From Sphingomonas sp. (GTDB taxonomy: Bacteria > Pseudomonadota > Alphaproteobacteria > Sphingomonadales > Sphingomonadaceae), in NCBI GenBank assembly GCA_003248865.1, contig QFPK01000033.1, positions 1 through 22,926 of the forward strand: a stretch of DNA of 22,926 nucleotides, written 5' to 3'. Positions within the stretch are counted from its first letter, which is position 1; every line of letters starts with the position of its first letter. Below, piece by piece: positions 1 to 7,266 of the stretch. The notes under the pieces are model-generated. The model was given only the letters and a program-made list of their open reading frames with translations. It was not told where the DNA came from and did not search any database. A program made the translations under genes and the position numbers.

Positions 1-428
1 GGTTCGCAGGCGTAGCCGAGCGTTTCCAGGAGAAGGAGCAGCCGGTCAGCGCCGCGAGTTCGCAGATTAGCGCTGTTCTCAAAAGCGAACCAGCGAGGGT
101 GGCACTCTCCGACCAGCCGGACGGCTTCGAGGTAGAGACCGGAGCGTTCTCCGTCGATCCCGCGCCCCTTCGTGTTGGCGCTGGAGATGTCCTGGCACGG
201 CGGCGAGCCGACGATGATGTCGGGGAGGAAGCCAAGGTCGGAAACAAGTCGAGCTGCCGTAAGGGCGCGCACGTCCTCATAGAGTCTGACATGGGGATGG
301 TTCTCCGCGTAGAGGATGCGGCGCCATTCGACGATCTCGCAGGCGGCCACGGTGATGAAGCCCGCGCGGTGCAGGCCGAGCGACCAGCCGCCCGCCGCCG
401 CGCTGAACAGGTCGAGCGCCCGCATCAT
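1..428 (-). CDS. C5-cytosine DNA methyltransferase, N-terminal part (cut by window edge)
   Basis: The first 142 codons are present; the gene continues beyond base 1. It should transfer a methyl group from AdoMet to C5 of cytosine. Motif I is FSAAAGGWSLGLHRAGF near residues 8-24, motif IV is GSPPCQDIS with the catalytic cysteine at residue 78, and the FENSANL stretch at 116-122 matches motif VI. The start is a double ATG (428 or 425) with no strong Shine-Dalgarno. It lies downstream of repA in the same direction, across the candidate origin. The SPPCQDISSAN form is typical of methyltransferases carried on plasmids and phages, often without a partner nuclease. The target-recognition region is not visible, so specificity is unknown. 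It is distinct from the second C5 enzyme at 7,666. Confidence 0.88.
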   Translation of the reverse strand, partial: MMRALDLFSAAAGGWSLGLHRAGFITVAACEIVEWRRILYAENHPHVRLYEDVRALTAARLVSDLGFLPDIIVGSPPCQDISSANTKGRGIDGERSGLYLEAVRLVGECHPRWFAFENSANLRTRGADRLLLLLETLGYACE

Positions 429-461
429 GACCGGCTGTCCACAACGGCTGGCGGCGTTAGC

Positions 462-480
462 AAGAATCCGAAGGATTCTT
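462..480. terminator. 8-bp hairpin in the origin region
   Basis: AAGAATCC, a GAA loop and GGATTCTT form a perfect stem, followed on the plus strand by TTTGTT. All neighbouring genes run on the minus strand, so it may be an origin structural element rather than a terminator. Confidence 0.3.
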
Positions 481-538
481 TGTTAGGATGGTTAAGGGGC
501 GGGATTTCCGCGAGATGGCAAGGGTTTAGGGCCGGTTT

Positions 539-603
539 CGGTCCCCGATAGCACGACTCTCCGGTCCCTGATGGCACGAGTCCGGCGGTCCCTGATAGCA
601 CGA
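539..603. repeat. Three iteron-like 18-bp direct repeats
   Basis: Copies are CGGTCCCCGATAGCACGA (539-556), CGGTCCCTGATGGCACGA (562-579) and CGGTCCCTGATAGCACGA (586-603). They differ at two positions and start 23 and 24 bp apart, so they face the same side of the helix. They begin just downstream of the repA stop codon. Binding by RepA is the natural inference. Confidence 0.75.
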
Positions 604-609
604 GCGCCA

Positions 610-1506
610 TCACGGCTTATCCACAAGCCGGATGCCGACGCGGCGCATGGCGGCGTCGAACGGATCGACGGCGATCGGGACGAAGTTGAGCCGTTCGCGG
701 CCGAGCGCATGTTCAAGCGTGAGGACGTAGCCGGCGAGCGGCTGGCGCTGGACGATCCGGCGCAGGTCGTGCGCGAAATGCTTGAGCGGCGAGAGCGAAC
801 CGGACTTGAGATGAAGGTGCGGAACGTCGAAGCTCCAGCCGCCGCTCTGCCGCCCGCCATGCTTGCGCACGATGCGGTAGAGCCAGCGTTCGAGCCCGCC
901 TGTGAGATCGAAATAGGCGCGGTCGATGGTCAGAACGAGCGCGCGGTCGAGCACGCCCGCGTAGAACCAATCGGGCACGATCAACTCCAGCCCAAGCGAC
1001 CGACCGGCGTCGTCGAGCCGTTCCTGCCATTCGTTGATCCAGGAGAAGCGATGACGGCGGCGCTGGTGCTGCTGGCGGATCGACGTGGCGACCGTGGTGG
1101 ATTGCAGCCGGTCGAGCGCGGCGCGCAGCCGCTCATAGTCGCGGACGGACGTGCCCCGGCCGATGAAGGTCAGAATCTGGTGCGGTGTCGCCGCCATCAG
1201 CCGCGAAGTCGGCCGGCCGGCGTCGCGCGCTTCTACGAGCTGGCTGGCCGCCCATATCAGGACGTCGGCGTCCCATATCGTCGCCATGCCATGTTCGGGG
1301 ACAGGTTCGACGGAAATCCATGTCTGCCCCATGCGGAAGTCGATGGGCGTCACGCGCTTCGACTTGGCGAGGCTGAAAAACGGCCAGGCCATCAAGTCCT
1401 GTGCGTCTCGCGCGGCCAGGTCGCCGGGGATTGAGTGGAACAGGTCGAGCTGCGCCCGCTCGGCGCTGGCCTGCCTGCGGCGCATGGGCGACGGTGCCGG
1501 GTTCAT
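610..1506 (-). CDS. repA: Replication initiator protein A (RPA family)
   Basis: A 298-residue protein recalling the 'replication initiator protein A' family (RPA, PF10134) found on alphaproteobacterial plasmids and integrative islands. Recognisable stretches include FFSLAKSKRVTPIDFR near residues 43-58, the IWDADVLIWAASQL region near 77-90 and LYRIVRKHGG near 190, which suggest winged-helix initiator folds. It should bind iterons and open the origin. Its ATG overlaps the stop of the upstream HTH gene as ATGA, so the two are translationally coupled; an in-frame ATG seven codons later is an alternative start. The three iterons and a DnaA box sit at and beyond its 3' end. On an integrated island such a gene may serve a transient replicating form. 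Family assignment is from memory of sequence features. Confidence 0.82.
   Translation of the reverse strand: MNPAPSPMRRRQASAERAQLDLFHSIPGDLAARDAQDLMAWPFFSLAKSKRVTPIDFRMGQTWISVEPVPEHGMATIWDADVLIWAASQLVEARDAGRPTSRLMAATPHQILTFIGRGTSVRDYERLRAALDRLQSTTVATSIRQQHQRRRHRFSWINEWQERLDDAGRSLGLELIVPDWFYAGVLDRALVLTIDRAYFDLTGGLERWLYRIVRKHGGRQSGGWSFDVPHLHLKSGSLSPLKHFAHDLRRIVQRQPLAGYVLTLEHALGRERLNFVPIAVDPFDAAMRRVGIRLVDKP
617..625. promoter_or_regulatory. Perfect DnaA box
   Basis: TTATCCACA matches the DnaA consensus exactly. It lies in the last codons of repA, 13 bp from the nearest iteron, which fits a host-factor site in the origin. Confidence 0.55.
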
Positions 1507-1769
1507 CGGCGGCTCTGCGCCAGCGCCGAATCCCGCCGGGGCATGAGATCGTCCTGACCGGGATCGGATGTCGAGTATTTGGTGCCGAGATCGGCCCAGG
1601 CGCGAAGGTCGTCCACCGCATAGACCACCCGGCCACCGATCCGGCGATAGGCCGGGCCGGTGCCGAAATAGCGATGCTTCTCCAGCGTGCGACCGGACAG
1701 TCCCAGGAAGCGCGCCGCCTCCGGCGTCCGCAGGAAGCGCGGCGGCAGATTAACGGGCGAATGGGTCAA
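1503..1769 (-). CDS. Small helix-turn-helix protein (AlpA/HTH_17-like)
   Basis: An 88-residue protein with a MerR/excisionase-type fold: residues around FLRTPEAARFLGLSGRTLEKHR form the helix-turn-helix, followed by the wing-like YRRIGGRVVYAVDDLRAWAD. Such proteins in integrative elements bind DNA and act as excisionases or as activators of the replication genes. The reading frame is open as far as 1,868, but a TTG at 1,769 preceded seven bases upstream by AGGAG is the best start; the extra upstream residues are low-complexity and do not look like protein. The stop overlaps the repA ATG by four bases. A control role over repA is inferred from coupling. Confidence 0.78.
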   Translation of the reverse strand: MTHSPVNLPPRFLRTPEAARFLGLSGRTLEKHRYFGTGPAYRRIGGRVVYAVDDLRAWADLGTKYSTSDPGQDDLMPRRDSALAQSRR

Positions 1770-1899
1770 GGGGTGTCTCCTGCGGAATGTGGCGGCAGGA
1801 GGCGAACATGACGAACTATGTGCGGCGCTGTAGGGAACGAAGATTCGTAACCGCGCCGATGTGCCCACCCCCTGCGGGCAGGCGGCCGGTCGGTCGCGC

Positions 1900-2445
1900 T
1901 CAGCGGATGCGCAGCAGCTTGCGATAGTCGCCGTTCATCATCGCGGTGGCGTCGCGCACCAGGCGATAGGCGAAGGACCGGGCGCTTGAAGCCTTGAATT
2001 CGGCCGCCGAGAGGTGCGTGGCCTCATCCCTGCCGAACGCGATGGCGATCTCGCGGTAGGTGGCGCCGGCAAGATGCAGGTCAAGCGCGCGCAGCATGGC
2101 ATCCATGCGCGTGCGCCGATAGGCGGTGAGCGGCCAGCCGCGCGGCAACGGGCCAGTCCGCTTGCCGAACATCAGACGATGGAAGCGCAACAGGCTGGCG
2201 ATGCGGGTAACGAAATCCTTGTCCAGCGGGATGATCGCGGCGAGTGGGCGGCCGGGCGTCGGATCGCGCAGCCATAGCCGATGTTCGCCGGCCGGGTCCG
2301 CGATGATGACATGACGGCCGTCGAGCCCAGCCTGGTCGGCGAGCAGGGCGCCGAGTGCGAGCGGGTCGATCGCCGCGCCGGTGAAGTCATCGGGCACGGC
2401 GTCGAGGATCACGGTGACGGCGGTCAGTTCGGGCCGCCAGATCAC
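1900..2445 (-). CDS. DUF2285 (RovC-type DNA-binding domain) regulator, possibly the 3' half of a split gene
   Basis: The C-terminal part carries the DUF2285 pattern: RLWLRDP and LAAIIPLDKDF, then RMDAMLRALDLHLAGATYREIAIAFG and SFAYRLVRDATAMMNGDYRKLLR. DUF2285 corresponds to the DNA-binding domain of the type VI secretion regulator RovC; in integrative islands these proteins are presumed transcriptional regulators. The frame is open from 2,799, but upstream of about 2,480 it reads as arginine-rich nonsense, while the DUF6499-like N-terminal domain lies in the neighbouring frame. A GTG at 2,445 is a possible independent start, 14 bases past the stop of that frame. Either the two are coupled separate genes or a one-base insertion split a single gene. 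Confidence 0.7.
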   Translation of the reverse strand: MIWRPELTAVTVILDAVPDDFTGAAIDPLALGALLADQAGLDGRHVIIADPAGEHRLWLRDPTPGRPLAAIIPLDKDFVTRIASLLRFHRLMFGKRTGPLPRGWPLTAYRRTRMDAMLRALDLHLAGATYREIAIAFGRDEATHLSAAEFKASSARSFAYRLVRDATAMMNGDYRKLLRIR

Positions 2446-2458
2446 CGTGTCAGACAGG

Positions 2459-2677
2459 TCATCCGGCGAATAGGCGAAAAGACAACCCCCATCGGCGGGC
2501 GAGCGCCGCCTGTGCGGCTTCCTCGCTCGCCGCGCCCTCCGCGATGCGGTGGACCATGCTGGCGTGATCTGTCCGATAGCGGCGGTTGCGCCGCAGGAAT
2601 GAGGCGGCAAATTCGGCCCTTCCGAGCGTGTCCGGCCGTGGGCCGGCACGCCGGGGCCGTCGTGGCGGCGTCGGCAT
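2459..2677 (-). CDS. DUF6499-type transcriptional regulator-like domain protein
   Basis: A 72-residue frame containing EFAASFLRRNRRYRTDH, the typical DUF6499 core (F-x-x-x-F-L-R-R-N-x-x-Y), and ending with RRWGLSFR, which in fused relatives leads directly into the DUF2285 region. The ATG at 2,677 has a good GGAGG six bases upstream. The frame stops at 2,459, while the DUF2285 frame continues one base out of phase. Removing one T from the TTTT run (plus strand 2,477-2,480) would join them as RWGLSF-AYSPDDL. Confidence 0.65.
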   Translation of the reverse strand: MPTPPRRPRRAGPRPDTLGRAEFAASFLRRNRRYRTDHASMVHRIAEGAASEEAAQAALARRWGLSFRLFAG

Positions 2678-2818
2678 AGCATCCTCCCCGCCGCGCTTTT
2701 ACGCGGACTCTGGACGACCAGGATCGACAAGCGGAAGCTGCTCCGACAGCGCGAAGGCTGCGCCCATACATGCCGGAGTTGCACGGCCGAAAAGTCCAAT
2801 CTGGACGGAGTGTTAACG

Positions 2819-3103
2819 CTATTCGGTCGCGCGCGGGCCGAGCAGATAGGCGTAACCGACTTCGGTCATCCACCGCGCGCGGGCGAGATGGCTGGCGTGC
2901 ATCGCCTTCGCCCGATCGGGCTCGGCGGCGGGGTCGATGCCGAAAACAAGCGCGGCGACGTCGGGCCAGTCGGCGCCCGCGTCGTGTTCGTCGAGCAGGC
3001 GCAGATAGTCCTCCAGATGATCCTCGTCATAGGCGGTGAGGCGCGGCGCGTCGGGCGCGCGATCCTCGAATTGCTTGCCGCTCATGATGTTCCCGACCTT
3101 CAT
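2819..3103 (-). CDS. Small DUF2285-associated protein, function unknown
   Basis: A protein of about 94 residues with the pattern LTAYDEDHLEDYLRLLDEHDAGADWPDVAALVF followed by SHLARARWMTEVGYAYLL. This small acidic helical family is regularly found beside DUF2285/DUF6499 genes in alphaproteobacterial integrative islands and is often annotated only as a DNA-binding-domain or hypothetical protein. The frame is open upstream to 3,235, but conservation as I remember it begins near the MKVGNIMSGK segment; ATGs at 3,103 and 3,085 are both possible and the longer is given. It runs in the same direction as the downstream DUF6499/DUF2285 genes and may share their transcript. Confidence 0.65.
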   Translation of the reverse strand: MKVGNIMSGKQFEDRAPDAPRLTAYDEDHLEDYLRLLDEHDAGADWPDVAALVFGIDPAAEPDRAKAMHASHLARARWMTEVGYAYLLGPRATE

Positions 3104-3588
3104 CCCCGTTAACTTATTAGACCGAAACGATGACAATGCTACGCGCGGGGCCGACATGGTTCCGCGCGCCATCCGCAACGGCCTAACTCCTGGGCAAGAA
3201 GCGATTTGTCTGCGGTGCGCCCCCGCAAACATCACTCCTGACCCATGATCGGGGAGGTGGAAACAACCGGATTAACTCGGTTCCTGAGACCTTTAGCACC
3301 GAGGCGCCTGGACATGCGTCGCAGGCTCCCCGACCGCATGGTCAAGGATTCGCGGCGCCGTCACGGCCGACGCCAGTCCGGTTAATCTAGGGGTTTCCAC
3401 GCCCCAGGCCGCCGCGTAGCAGCCCGCGCCCTTCTTAGGGCGAAGGGTCGGTTTTGGCTACTGTGTCTCGCGCGAGCCGGGCCATGCCCGGCGAGCGCGC
3501 GCAATCGGGCCACGCGGAGACGCGCGGCTACCGCCGGCCGGGTTATCCGGCCGGCGGTCTGTCGGCGACGATGGCGACATGGGGCGAC
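3104..3588. other. Gene-free spacer with hairpins
   Basis: No convincing coding frame is visible. It contains a 6-bp stem with a TCTT loop at 3,427-3,442 (CGCCCT/AGGGCG), GATTAAC and GTTAATC as widely spaced inverted copies near 3,270 and 3,380, and the strong hairpin at 3,530-3,558. It separates the replication/regulation core from the cargo, so it may hold promoters for the leftward genes. Confidence 0.45.
3530..3558 (-). terminator. 12-bp GC-rich hairpin downstream of the methyltransferase
   Basis: ACCGCCGGCCGG and its exact complement flank a five-base GTTAT loop. It begins about 30 bases past the stop of the minus-strand methyltransferase, the position of a terminator for that gene. There is no clear T tract, so it may instead act as an RNA-stabilising end. 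Confidence 0.45.
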
Positions 3589-4260
3589 CTATGCAGCCAC
3601 CCGGTGATACCGTTGTGAGGCCAGGCGCTTGCAGGCGGTGTGATAGTGGCCGTTATCCAGTTCGATACCTGTCCAGTCGCGGCCGAGTTGCTGCGCCGCC
3701 GCCAGTGTCGAGCCGCTACCGCTGAACGGGTCCAGCACCAACTCGCCCGGCTGCGTGAAAGCCTCGATCAACGGCGCCAGCGCCTCAATCGGCTTCTGCG
3801 TGGGGTGCAGGCGGTTCCCGCTGTAAGGAAAATCCAGCACGTCGGGGATAGGCCGTGCCGGACGGACGGGATTGCCCTTCGCCAGCAAATAAGCCTGTTC
3901 GTGCTCGTAGCGAAGGAAACGGGCCGACGACGCATAACGCTTGCGAAACACGAGATGGCCGACGACGCGAAAGCCTGCCGCCTTCCATGCGTCCATGAAC
4001 AAATCGACCTTGTTCCAGCCGTAGAAGGAAACCGAAAAGCCGCCATCCTTCAAGACGCGGTGCATCTCGCGGAAAGCCGGACGGAGCCACCGGCCGTTAT
4101 CGTCATTGGCCACCTTGCGGCCCTGGCGGTCCCGGTAGTGGGTCACATAGGGCGGGTCTGTCAGGATGAAATCCACAGTGCCGCTATCGAAAGCCTGCAT
4201 CACGTCGATGCAATCTGCATTGAAAATGACGTTGCGGGGGGCGCTGGAAGTGCTGCTCAT
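3589..4260 (-). CDS. Site-specific DNA methyltransferase (N6-adenine or N4-cytosine, beta-type order)
   Basis: A 223-residue methyltransferase with catalytic motif IV DPPY at residues 35-38 and the AdoMet-binding motif I DPFSGSGST at 177-185; motif IV before motif I is the beta-class order. HPTQKP at 152-157 is typical of the family. It is shorter than CcrM-type enzymes and resembles stand-alone plasmid and phage enzymes of the YhdJ type. No restriction partner lies next to it; the helicase gene beyond it is 294 bases away in the same direction. A likely AAGGA ribosome site lies nine bases before the ATG. It could be an orphan anti-restriction or regulatory methylase, or a loose partner of the helicase. 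DPPY favours adenine, but N4-cytosine cannot be excluded. Confidence 0.87.
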   Translation of the reverse strand: MSSTSSAPRNVIFNADCIDVMQAFDSGTVDFILTDPPYVTHYRDRQGRKVANDDNGRWLRPAFREMHRVLKDGGFSVSFYGWNKVDLFMDAWKAAGFRVVGHLVFRKRYASSARFLRYEHEQAYLLAKGNPVRPARPIPDVLDFPYSGNRLHPTQKPIEALAPLIEAFTQPGELVLDPFSGSGSTLAAAQQLGRDWTGIELDNGHYHTACKRLASQRYHRVAA

Positions 4261-4554
4261 GTCTCAAATCCTTTGGGTCTGAAGGTCAGCGAAGCGGAAC
4301 GCCGCGCCTGACCTTCTGCCCGGCGGCGAGCCAGGGGTAGCAACGAGCAAGGGCGGCCAGGGCGGAGGGGGATCACCCGGCCTGCACAAGCGAAGCGCGG
4401 AAGGCTGGGGATACCGCCCTGGACGGTTTCACTTACCTTGCTGGCGCGAGGGCAAAGCCCTTAGCAGCCTGAATCATAAGAACGGGCGCTACATGCGCTG
4501 ACGCATTTCCAGCGCACGTCATGCAATTACGCAACTTCGGCAGAGCGAGCGTGC
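4261..4554. other. Intergenic spacer between methyltransferase and helicase genes
   Basis: No gene is seen. A GGGCAAAGCCC mini-hairpin lies near 4,450-4,460. The last 100 bases are less GC-rich and could hold the methyltransferase promoter. Confidence 0.35.
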
Positions 4555-6915
4555 TCACTCCAAAGCAGCCTCTCGTTCTTCTTTGGAGAGCAATGCTGCG
4601 AACGGGCTATGATCCACCGGATAAGTCACCTCTCCAGCTTGGAGTTCGCGCACCGAAGCGACTAGCGGCAAGGTAATCATCTCCGCTCGCCAATGCCCAG
4701 GTTGACGATCCGACGTATCGGCAAGCATTCCGTCAATGCGCTTATCATCGATGACATCGCCGGTGTTCGGATCGAATTTACGCATGTTCACTTGCGGTTC
4801 CAGCGTGTCACCCGCTTTGCCCCGATCAGAAGCATCACGCGAACCGTAACCGCGGCTACGGACGCCTCCATGATTAGCGCCCTCCTCTGTCCATTCGCGG
4901 AACGTAAAACGACAGTTGCCATCATCATCCAGCGTATAGCGTAGCTTGCGGTCAGACGATCGGGAGTGAGTCACTTCATCCTCCGCCCGTGCAATCCTGA
5001 AATCGGGGTAGGTCGGATAGAGACGCGCCCTGACCTCTGGCTTCTCAAGATGCTCGAACAGCCTTAATTCTTTGGCTATCCGAAGCAGGGGAGCCGTTCG
5101 GTATCCCCTCGCACCGCCGCGCCGGGCTTTGAGCTTGGCCTCACCTTGAAGGACATGCGGATTGACAACCTCATTGTCGATTCGCTCGAAAAAAACTTTC
5201 ACGAGCGGATCGTCCATGTCGCGCCGGACGCGGATTAGGCTAGTCGGCGCACCACGACGGTAGGAGCCAACGACATAGCTGTGTCGGCTGGTTCTATAGA
5301 TGTAGCCGCCATGTTCGCGCTTATAGTCCTCGACAAGCTCGGCGTTCTCCATCGACATCACGACCGTGGAACGCTTCCCATATCCGCAGGCACGGCCAAG
5401 CAATCCCTGCAACAGCGCGTTGAGATTAGCTGCCTTCTTCGAGAATTCGAGAAACCACTCAACTTCCTTCGGAAAGGCGTCACCCATCCTCGCGCGATTG
5501 GTGACGGCGATAAGGAAGGGAAGATCCGGCCTGGAACGCTGCCGGATCGCGCGCTTGACACTTCGGCCTTTATAGTCCGAACCGAAATATTCGATCACCT
5601 CGATCTTGTCGGCTGGAAGGTCGAGCCGCTCGATCAATCGATGCGAACGCATGTTGTTGTTAAACAGCCGGATACAGACCCCAGTGATGTCGGCGGTTCC
5701 CCGCTCCACCAGATCAAAGATAGTGTCGCGGAGAGCACGCTCGACGTCACGCCGATAGTGCTCCTGATTCTGCTTGTAGCCGATCTGGCGAGCGAAACGC
5801 TCGAATGCGTTAGGCTCTGCGTCATAGGCCGAGAGTGACACATTTTCGAGGAAGTTCTCTCCGATCTCCTTGCCAAGATCGGAGAAGCTGATTGTGCGCG
5901 GCGGACTGACGTCCACCTCCGCATCGATCACCTTGCCCCCGAAATAATTGAAACCAGTATACGCGGACGTGAGATACTGGTTCACCTTCCAGACCGCGTT
6001 GATGTCGTGCAATTCGTAGGGCGTCGCGGAAAGGCCAATAAACACACGGTCGGCTGCGTCTGCTCCCAAGGCTTCGTCGATCTTCTCGAAGATTTGCAGG
6101 AGGACGCACGGGCGTCGCTCGAAATCGTCGTCAACCCGCACGAACCTATCACTCGCGCCAAACTGCGGCTCGTCGATAATGAGCAGCGGGGCATACCCCT
6201 TGGAATTGGCCTTCCGGCAAAGATCGGCGACCCGCCGGATGCTATCCCCGGTCGTGCGGCGCTGAATGAAATCATCCAGCCTTGGTCCCATCATCGTGTC
6301 CGGCAGCGCCTTCTTCAGGACATGCTCCCGATAGGTGTTCATGGTGGGCGAAAACTGGAAGAATGGGTCGATACCAACCTGCCGGACATACTGGATCAGG
6401 GTGCAGCGGTGTTCGTCGTCGATGGTGACGGCAAGCTCGCCGTAGAAATCGAGGAATCGCGCGATCTCGATCTTGGTCTGATCCTCCTGGCTGGTGTGGC
6501 TCGTGATCAGGTAGATTGGATAGAGGCAGCGGCCCGTCAGCAAATAGACGATCGGCCCGGCGAACTGGAGCGCGAGCGATGTCGTAGTCTTGCCGGACTG
6601 CATCGCGCCCAGCACCAGCCCGTTCTTCTGAGGAGCGGTGAGAAGCTCGCCGACGCAGTTTAGGGCGGTCATCAACTGGGAATCATGCAACACGCCGGAG
6701 TCGTCGGCGCGCTCGCAGAAGCGCATGACGCGGGACAGCCCGGTTCCGCGACGAACCGCTTCCACGGCGCCACTGGGGTCAAGCTTTACCCCGAGGCCAA
6801 TTTCTTCGGCATGGGCATTGAAGACGCGGGCGATGGTCTCGATATGTTCGACATACTCGCCCACGCTCCGCTGAACGTCGATCTGGCTGAACGTGTCGGA
6901 CAATGCGGTTGCCAT
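4555..6915 (-). CDS. Z1-like superfamily 2 helicase/ATPase, putative restriction or defence component
   Basis: A 786-residue protein (start ATG 6,915, with GGAG five bases upstream; the frame is open to 6,978). SF2 motifs are clear: Walker A GAMQSGKTTT at about 103-112, Walker B IIDEPQ ending near 261, motif III SATP near 306-309, a motif V-like TNRARMGDAFPK near 482-493, and motif VI LLQGLLGRACGY near 511-522. The QSGKT and IIDE-x-Q forms recall Z1 helicases (PF10593), known from gene clusters with Dcm methylase, Vsr and MutL-like ATPases. It should translocate on or remodel DNA using ATP. About 260 C-terminal residues match nothing I recognise. No nuclease motif is obvious. It is divergent from the RHH-vsr-dcm operon over a repeat-rich control region. 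Membership of the Z1 family proper, rather than a sister family, is uncertain. Confidence 0.75.
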   Translation of the reverse strand: MATALSDTFSQIDVQRSVGEYVEHIETIARVFNAHAEEIGLGVKLDPSGAVEAVRRGTGLSRVMRFCERADDSGVLHDSQLMTALNCVGELLTAPQKNGLVLGAMQSGKTTTSLALQFAGPIVYLLTGRCLYPIYLITSHTSQEDQTKIEIARFLDFYGELAVTIDDEHRCTLIQYVRQVGIDPFFQFSPTMNTYREHVLKKALPDTMMGPRLDDFIQRRTTGDSIRRVADLCRKANSKGYAPLLIIDEPQFGASDRFVRVDDDFERRPCVLLQIFEKIDEALGADAADRVFIGLSATPYELHDINAVWKVNQYLTSAYTGFNYFGGKVIDAEVDVSPPRTISFSDLGKEIGENFLENVSLSAYDAEPNAFERFARQIGYKQNQEHYRRDVERALRDTIFDLVERGTADITGVCIRLFNNNMRSHRLIERLDLPADKIEVIEYFGSDYKGRSVKRAIRQRSRPDLPFLIAVTNRARMGDAFPKEVEWFLEFSKKAANLNALLQGLLGRACGYGKRSTVVMSMENAELVEDYKREHGGYIYRTSRHSYVVGSYRRGAPTSLIRVRRDMDDPLVKVFFERIDNEVVNPHVLQGEAKLKARRGGARGYRTAPLLRIAKELRLFEHLEKPEVRARLYPTYPDFRIARAEDEVTHSRSSDRKLRYTLDDDGNCRFTFREWTEEGANHGGVRSRGYGSRDASDRGKAGDTLEPQVNMRKFDPNTGDVIDDKRIDGMLADTSDRQPGHWRAEMITLPLVASVRELQAGEVTYPVDHSPFAALLSKEEREAALE

Positions 6916-7080
6916 CACCACTCCATGTTGGACTTGTTGCGGTGCCGATTCCTTAACACGCAAAAAACCTTCGCACAAATATTATCGACTGCGGACTCGC
7001 ATGAATATTTGCGCGTTAATTGAAACATGTTGCACCATAATTCATCATGATGCATCACCATCCCAAGGATGGTGTTGGGA
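6916..7080. promoter_or_regulatory. Divergent control region of the helicase and RHH-vsr-dcm operons
   Basis: The AT-richer gap contains several perfect or near-perfect symmetric sites: 12-bp arms with one mismatch at 6,972-6,983 and 7,004-7,015; the palindrome CATCATGATG at 7,043-7,052; and, just before the RHH start, CACCATCC/GGATGGTG at 7,056-7,074 interleaved with TCCCAA/TTGGGA at 7,061-7,080. Ribbon-helix-helix proteins commonly bind such symmetric sites to repress their own promoter. The exact -35/-10 elements are not clear. Confidence 0.6.
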
Positions 7081-7266
7081 ATGGCTGGGCGCAAGGTAAC
7101 GACGAATTCCGCTGATCGGCTGACGATCACGCTCGATGCGACGGATCGCGCCGGCCTGAGCCGGCTGGCCGAGCAATCGGACAGGAGCCTCGCGTGGGTC
7201 GTTCGCGAAGCGATCCGGGAGTATCTCGCCAAACATGACGCGCCCTCGGCCGCGACGGGCGGCTGA
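7081..7266 (+). CDS. Ribbon-helix-helix (CopG/Arc-type) regulator
   Basis: A 61-residue protein with the RHH layout: a beta strand at DRLTITLDA, helix A at DRAGLSRLAEQSDRS, the turn, and helix B at AWVVREAIREYLAKH. Such proteins dimerise through the strand and bind operators as repressors; some are antitoxins. Two ATGs are possible (7,069 and 7,081); the first lies inside an inverted repeat with AAGG directly against it, so the second is chosen. The stop overlaps the vsr ATG by one base (TGATG), showing translational coupling. It most likely controls the vsr-dcm operon and perhaps the divergent helicase gene, in the role a C protein plays in other restriction-modification loci. That role is inference. 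Confidence 0.8.
   Translation: MAGRKVTTNSADRLTITLDATDRAGLSRLAEQSDRSLAWVVREAIREYLAKHDAPSAATGG

Larger units (their letters stand above)
435..625. other. Candidate iteron-type replication origin (oriV)
   Basis: The gap between the repA stop and the methyltransferase start holds three 18-bp direct repeats spaced about two helical turns apart, a less GC-rich stretch around 470-530, and a perfect DnaA box TTATCCACA at 617-625 just inside the repA 3' end. A weaker DnaA-like site CTGTCCACA (7 of 9) lies at 435-443. Initiator gene, iterons and DnaA box together are the standard parts of a theta-type plasmid origin. Function is inferred. Confidence 0.6.

Noticed and set aside
539..603. CRISPR array interpretation of the three short repeats
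   Set aside because: Spacing is only 5-6 bases between 18-bp units and there are only three; this fits iterons, not CRISPR.
571..1434. Plus-strand frame across repA
   Set aside because: It mirrors the minus-strand initiator gene, lacks motifs, and the iteron region occupies its start.
3427..3442. 6-bp hairpin with later TTTT as a rho-independent terminator
   Set aside because: No rightward gene precedes it and the T run is distant and short.
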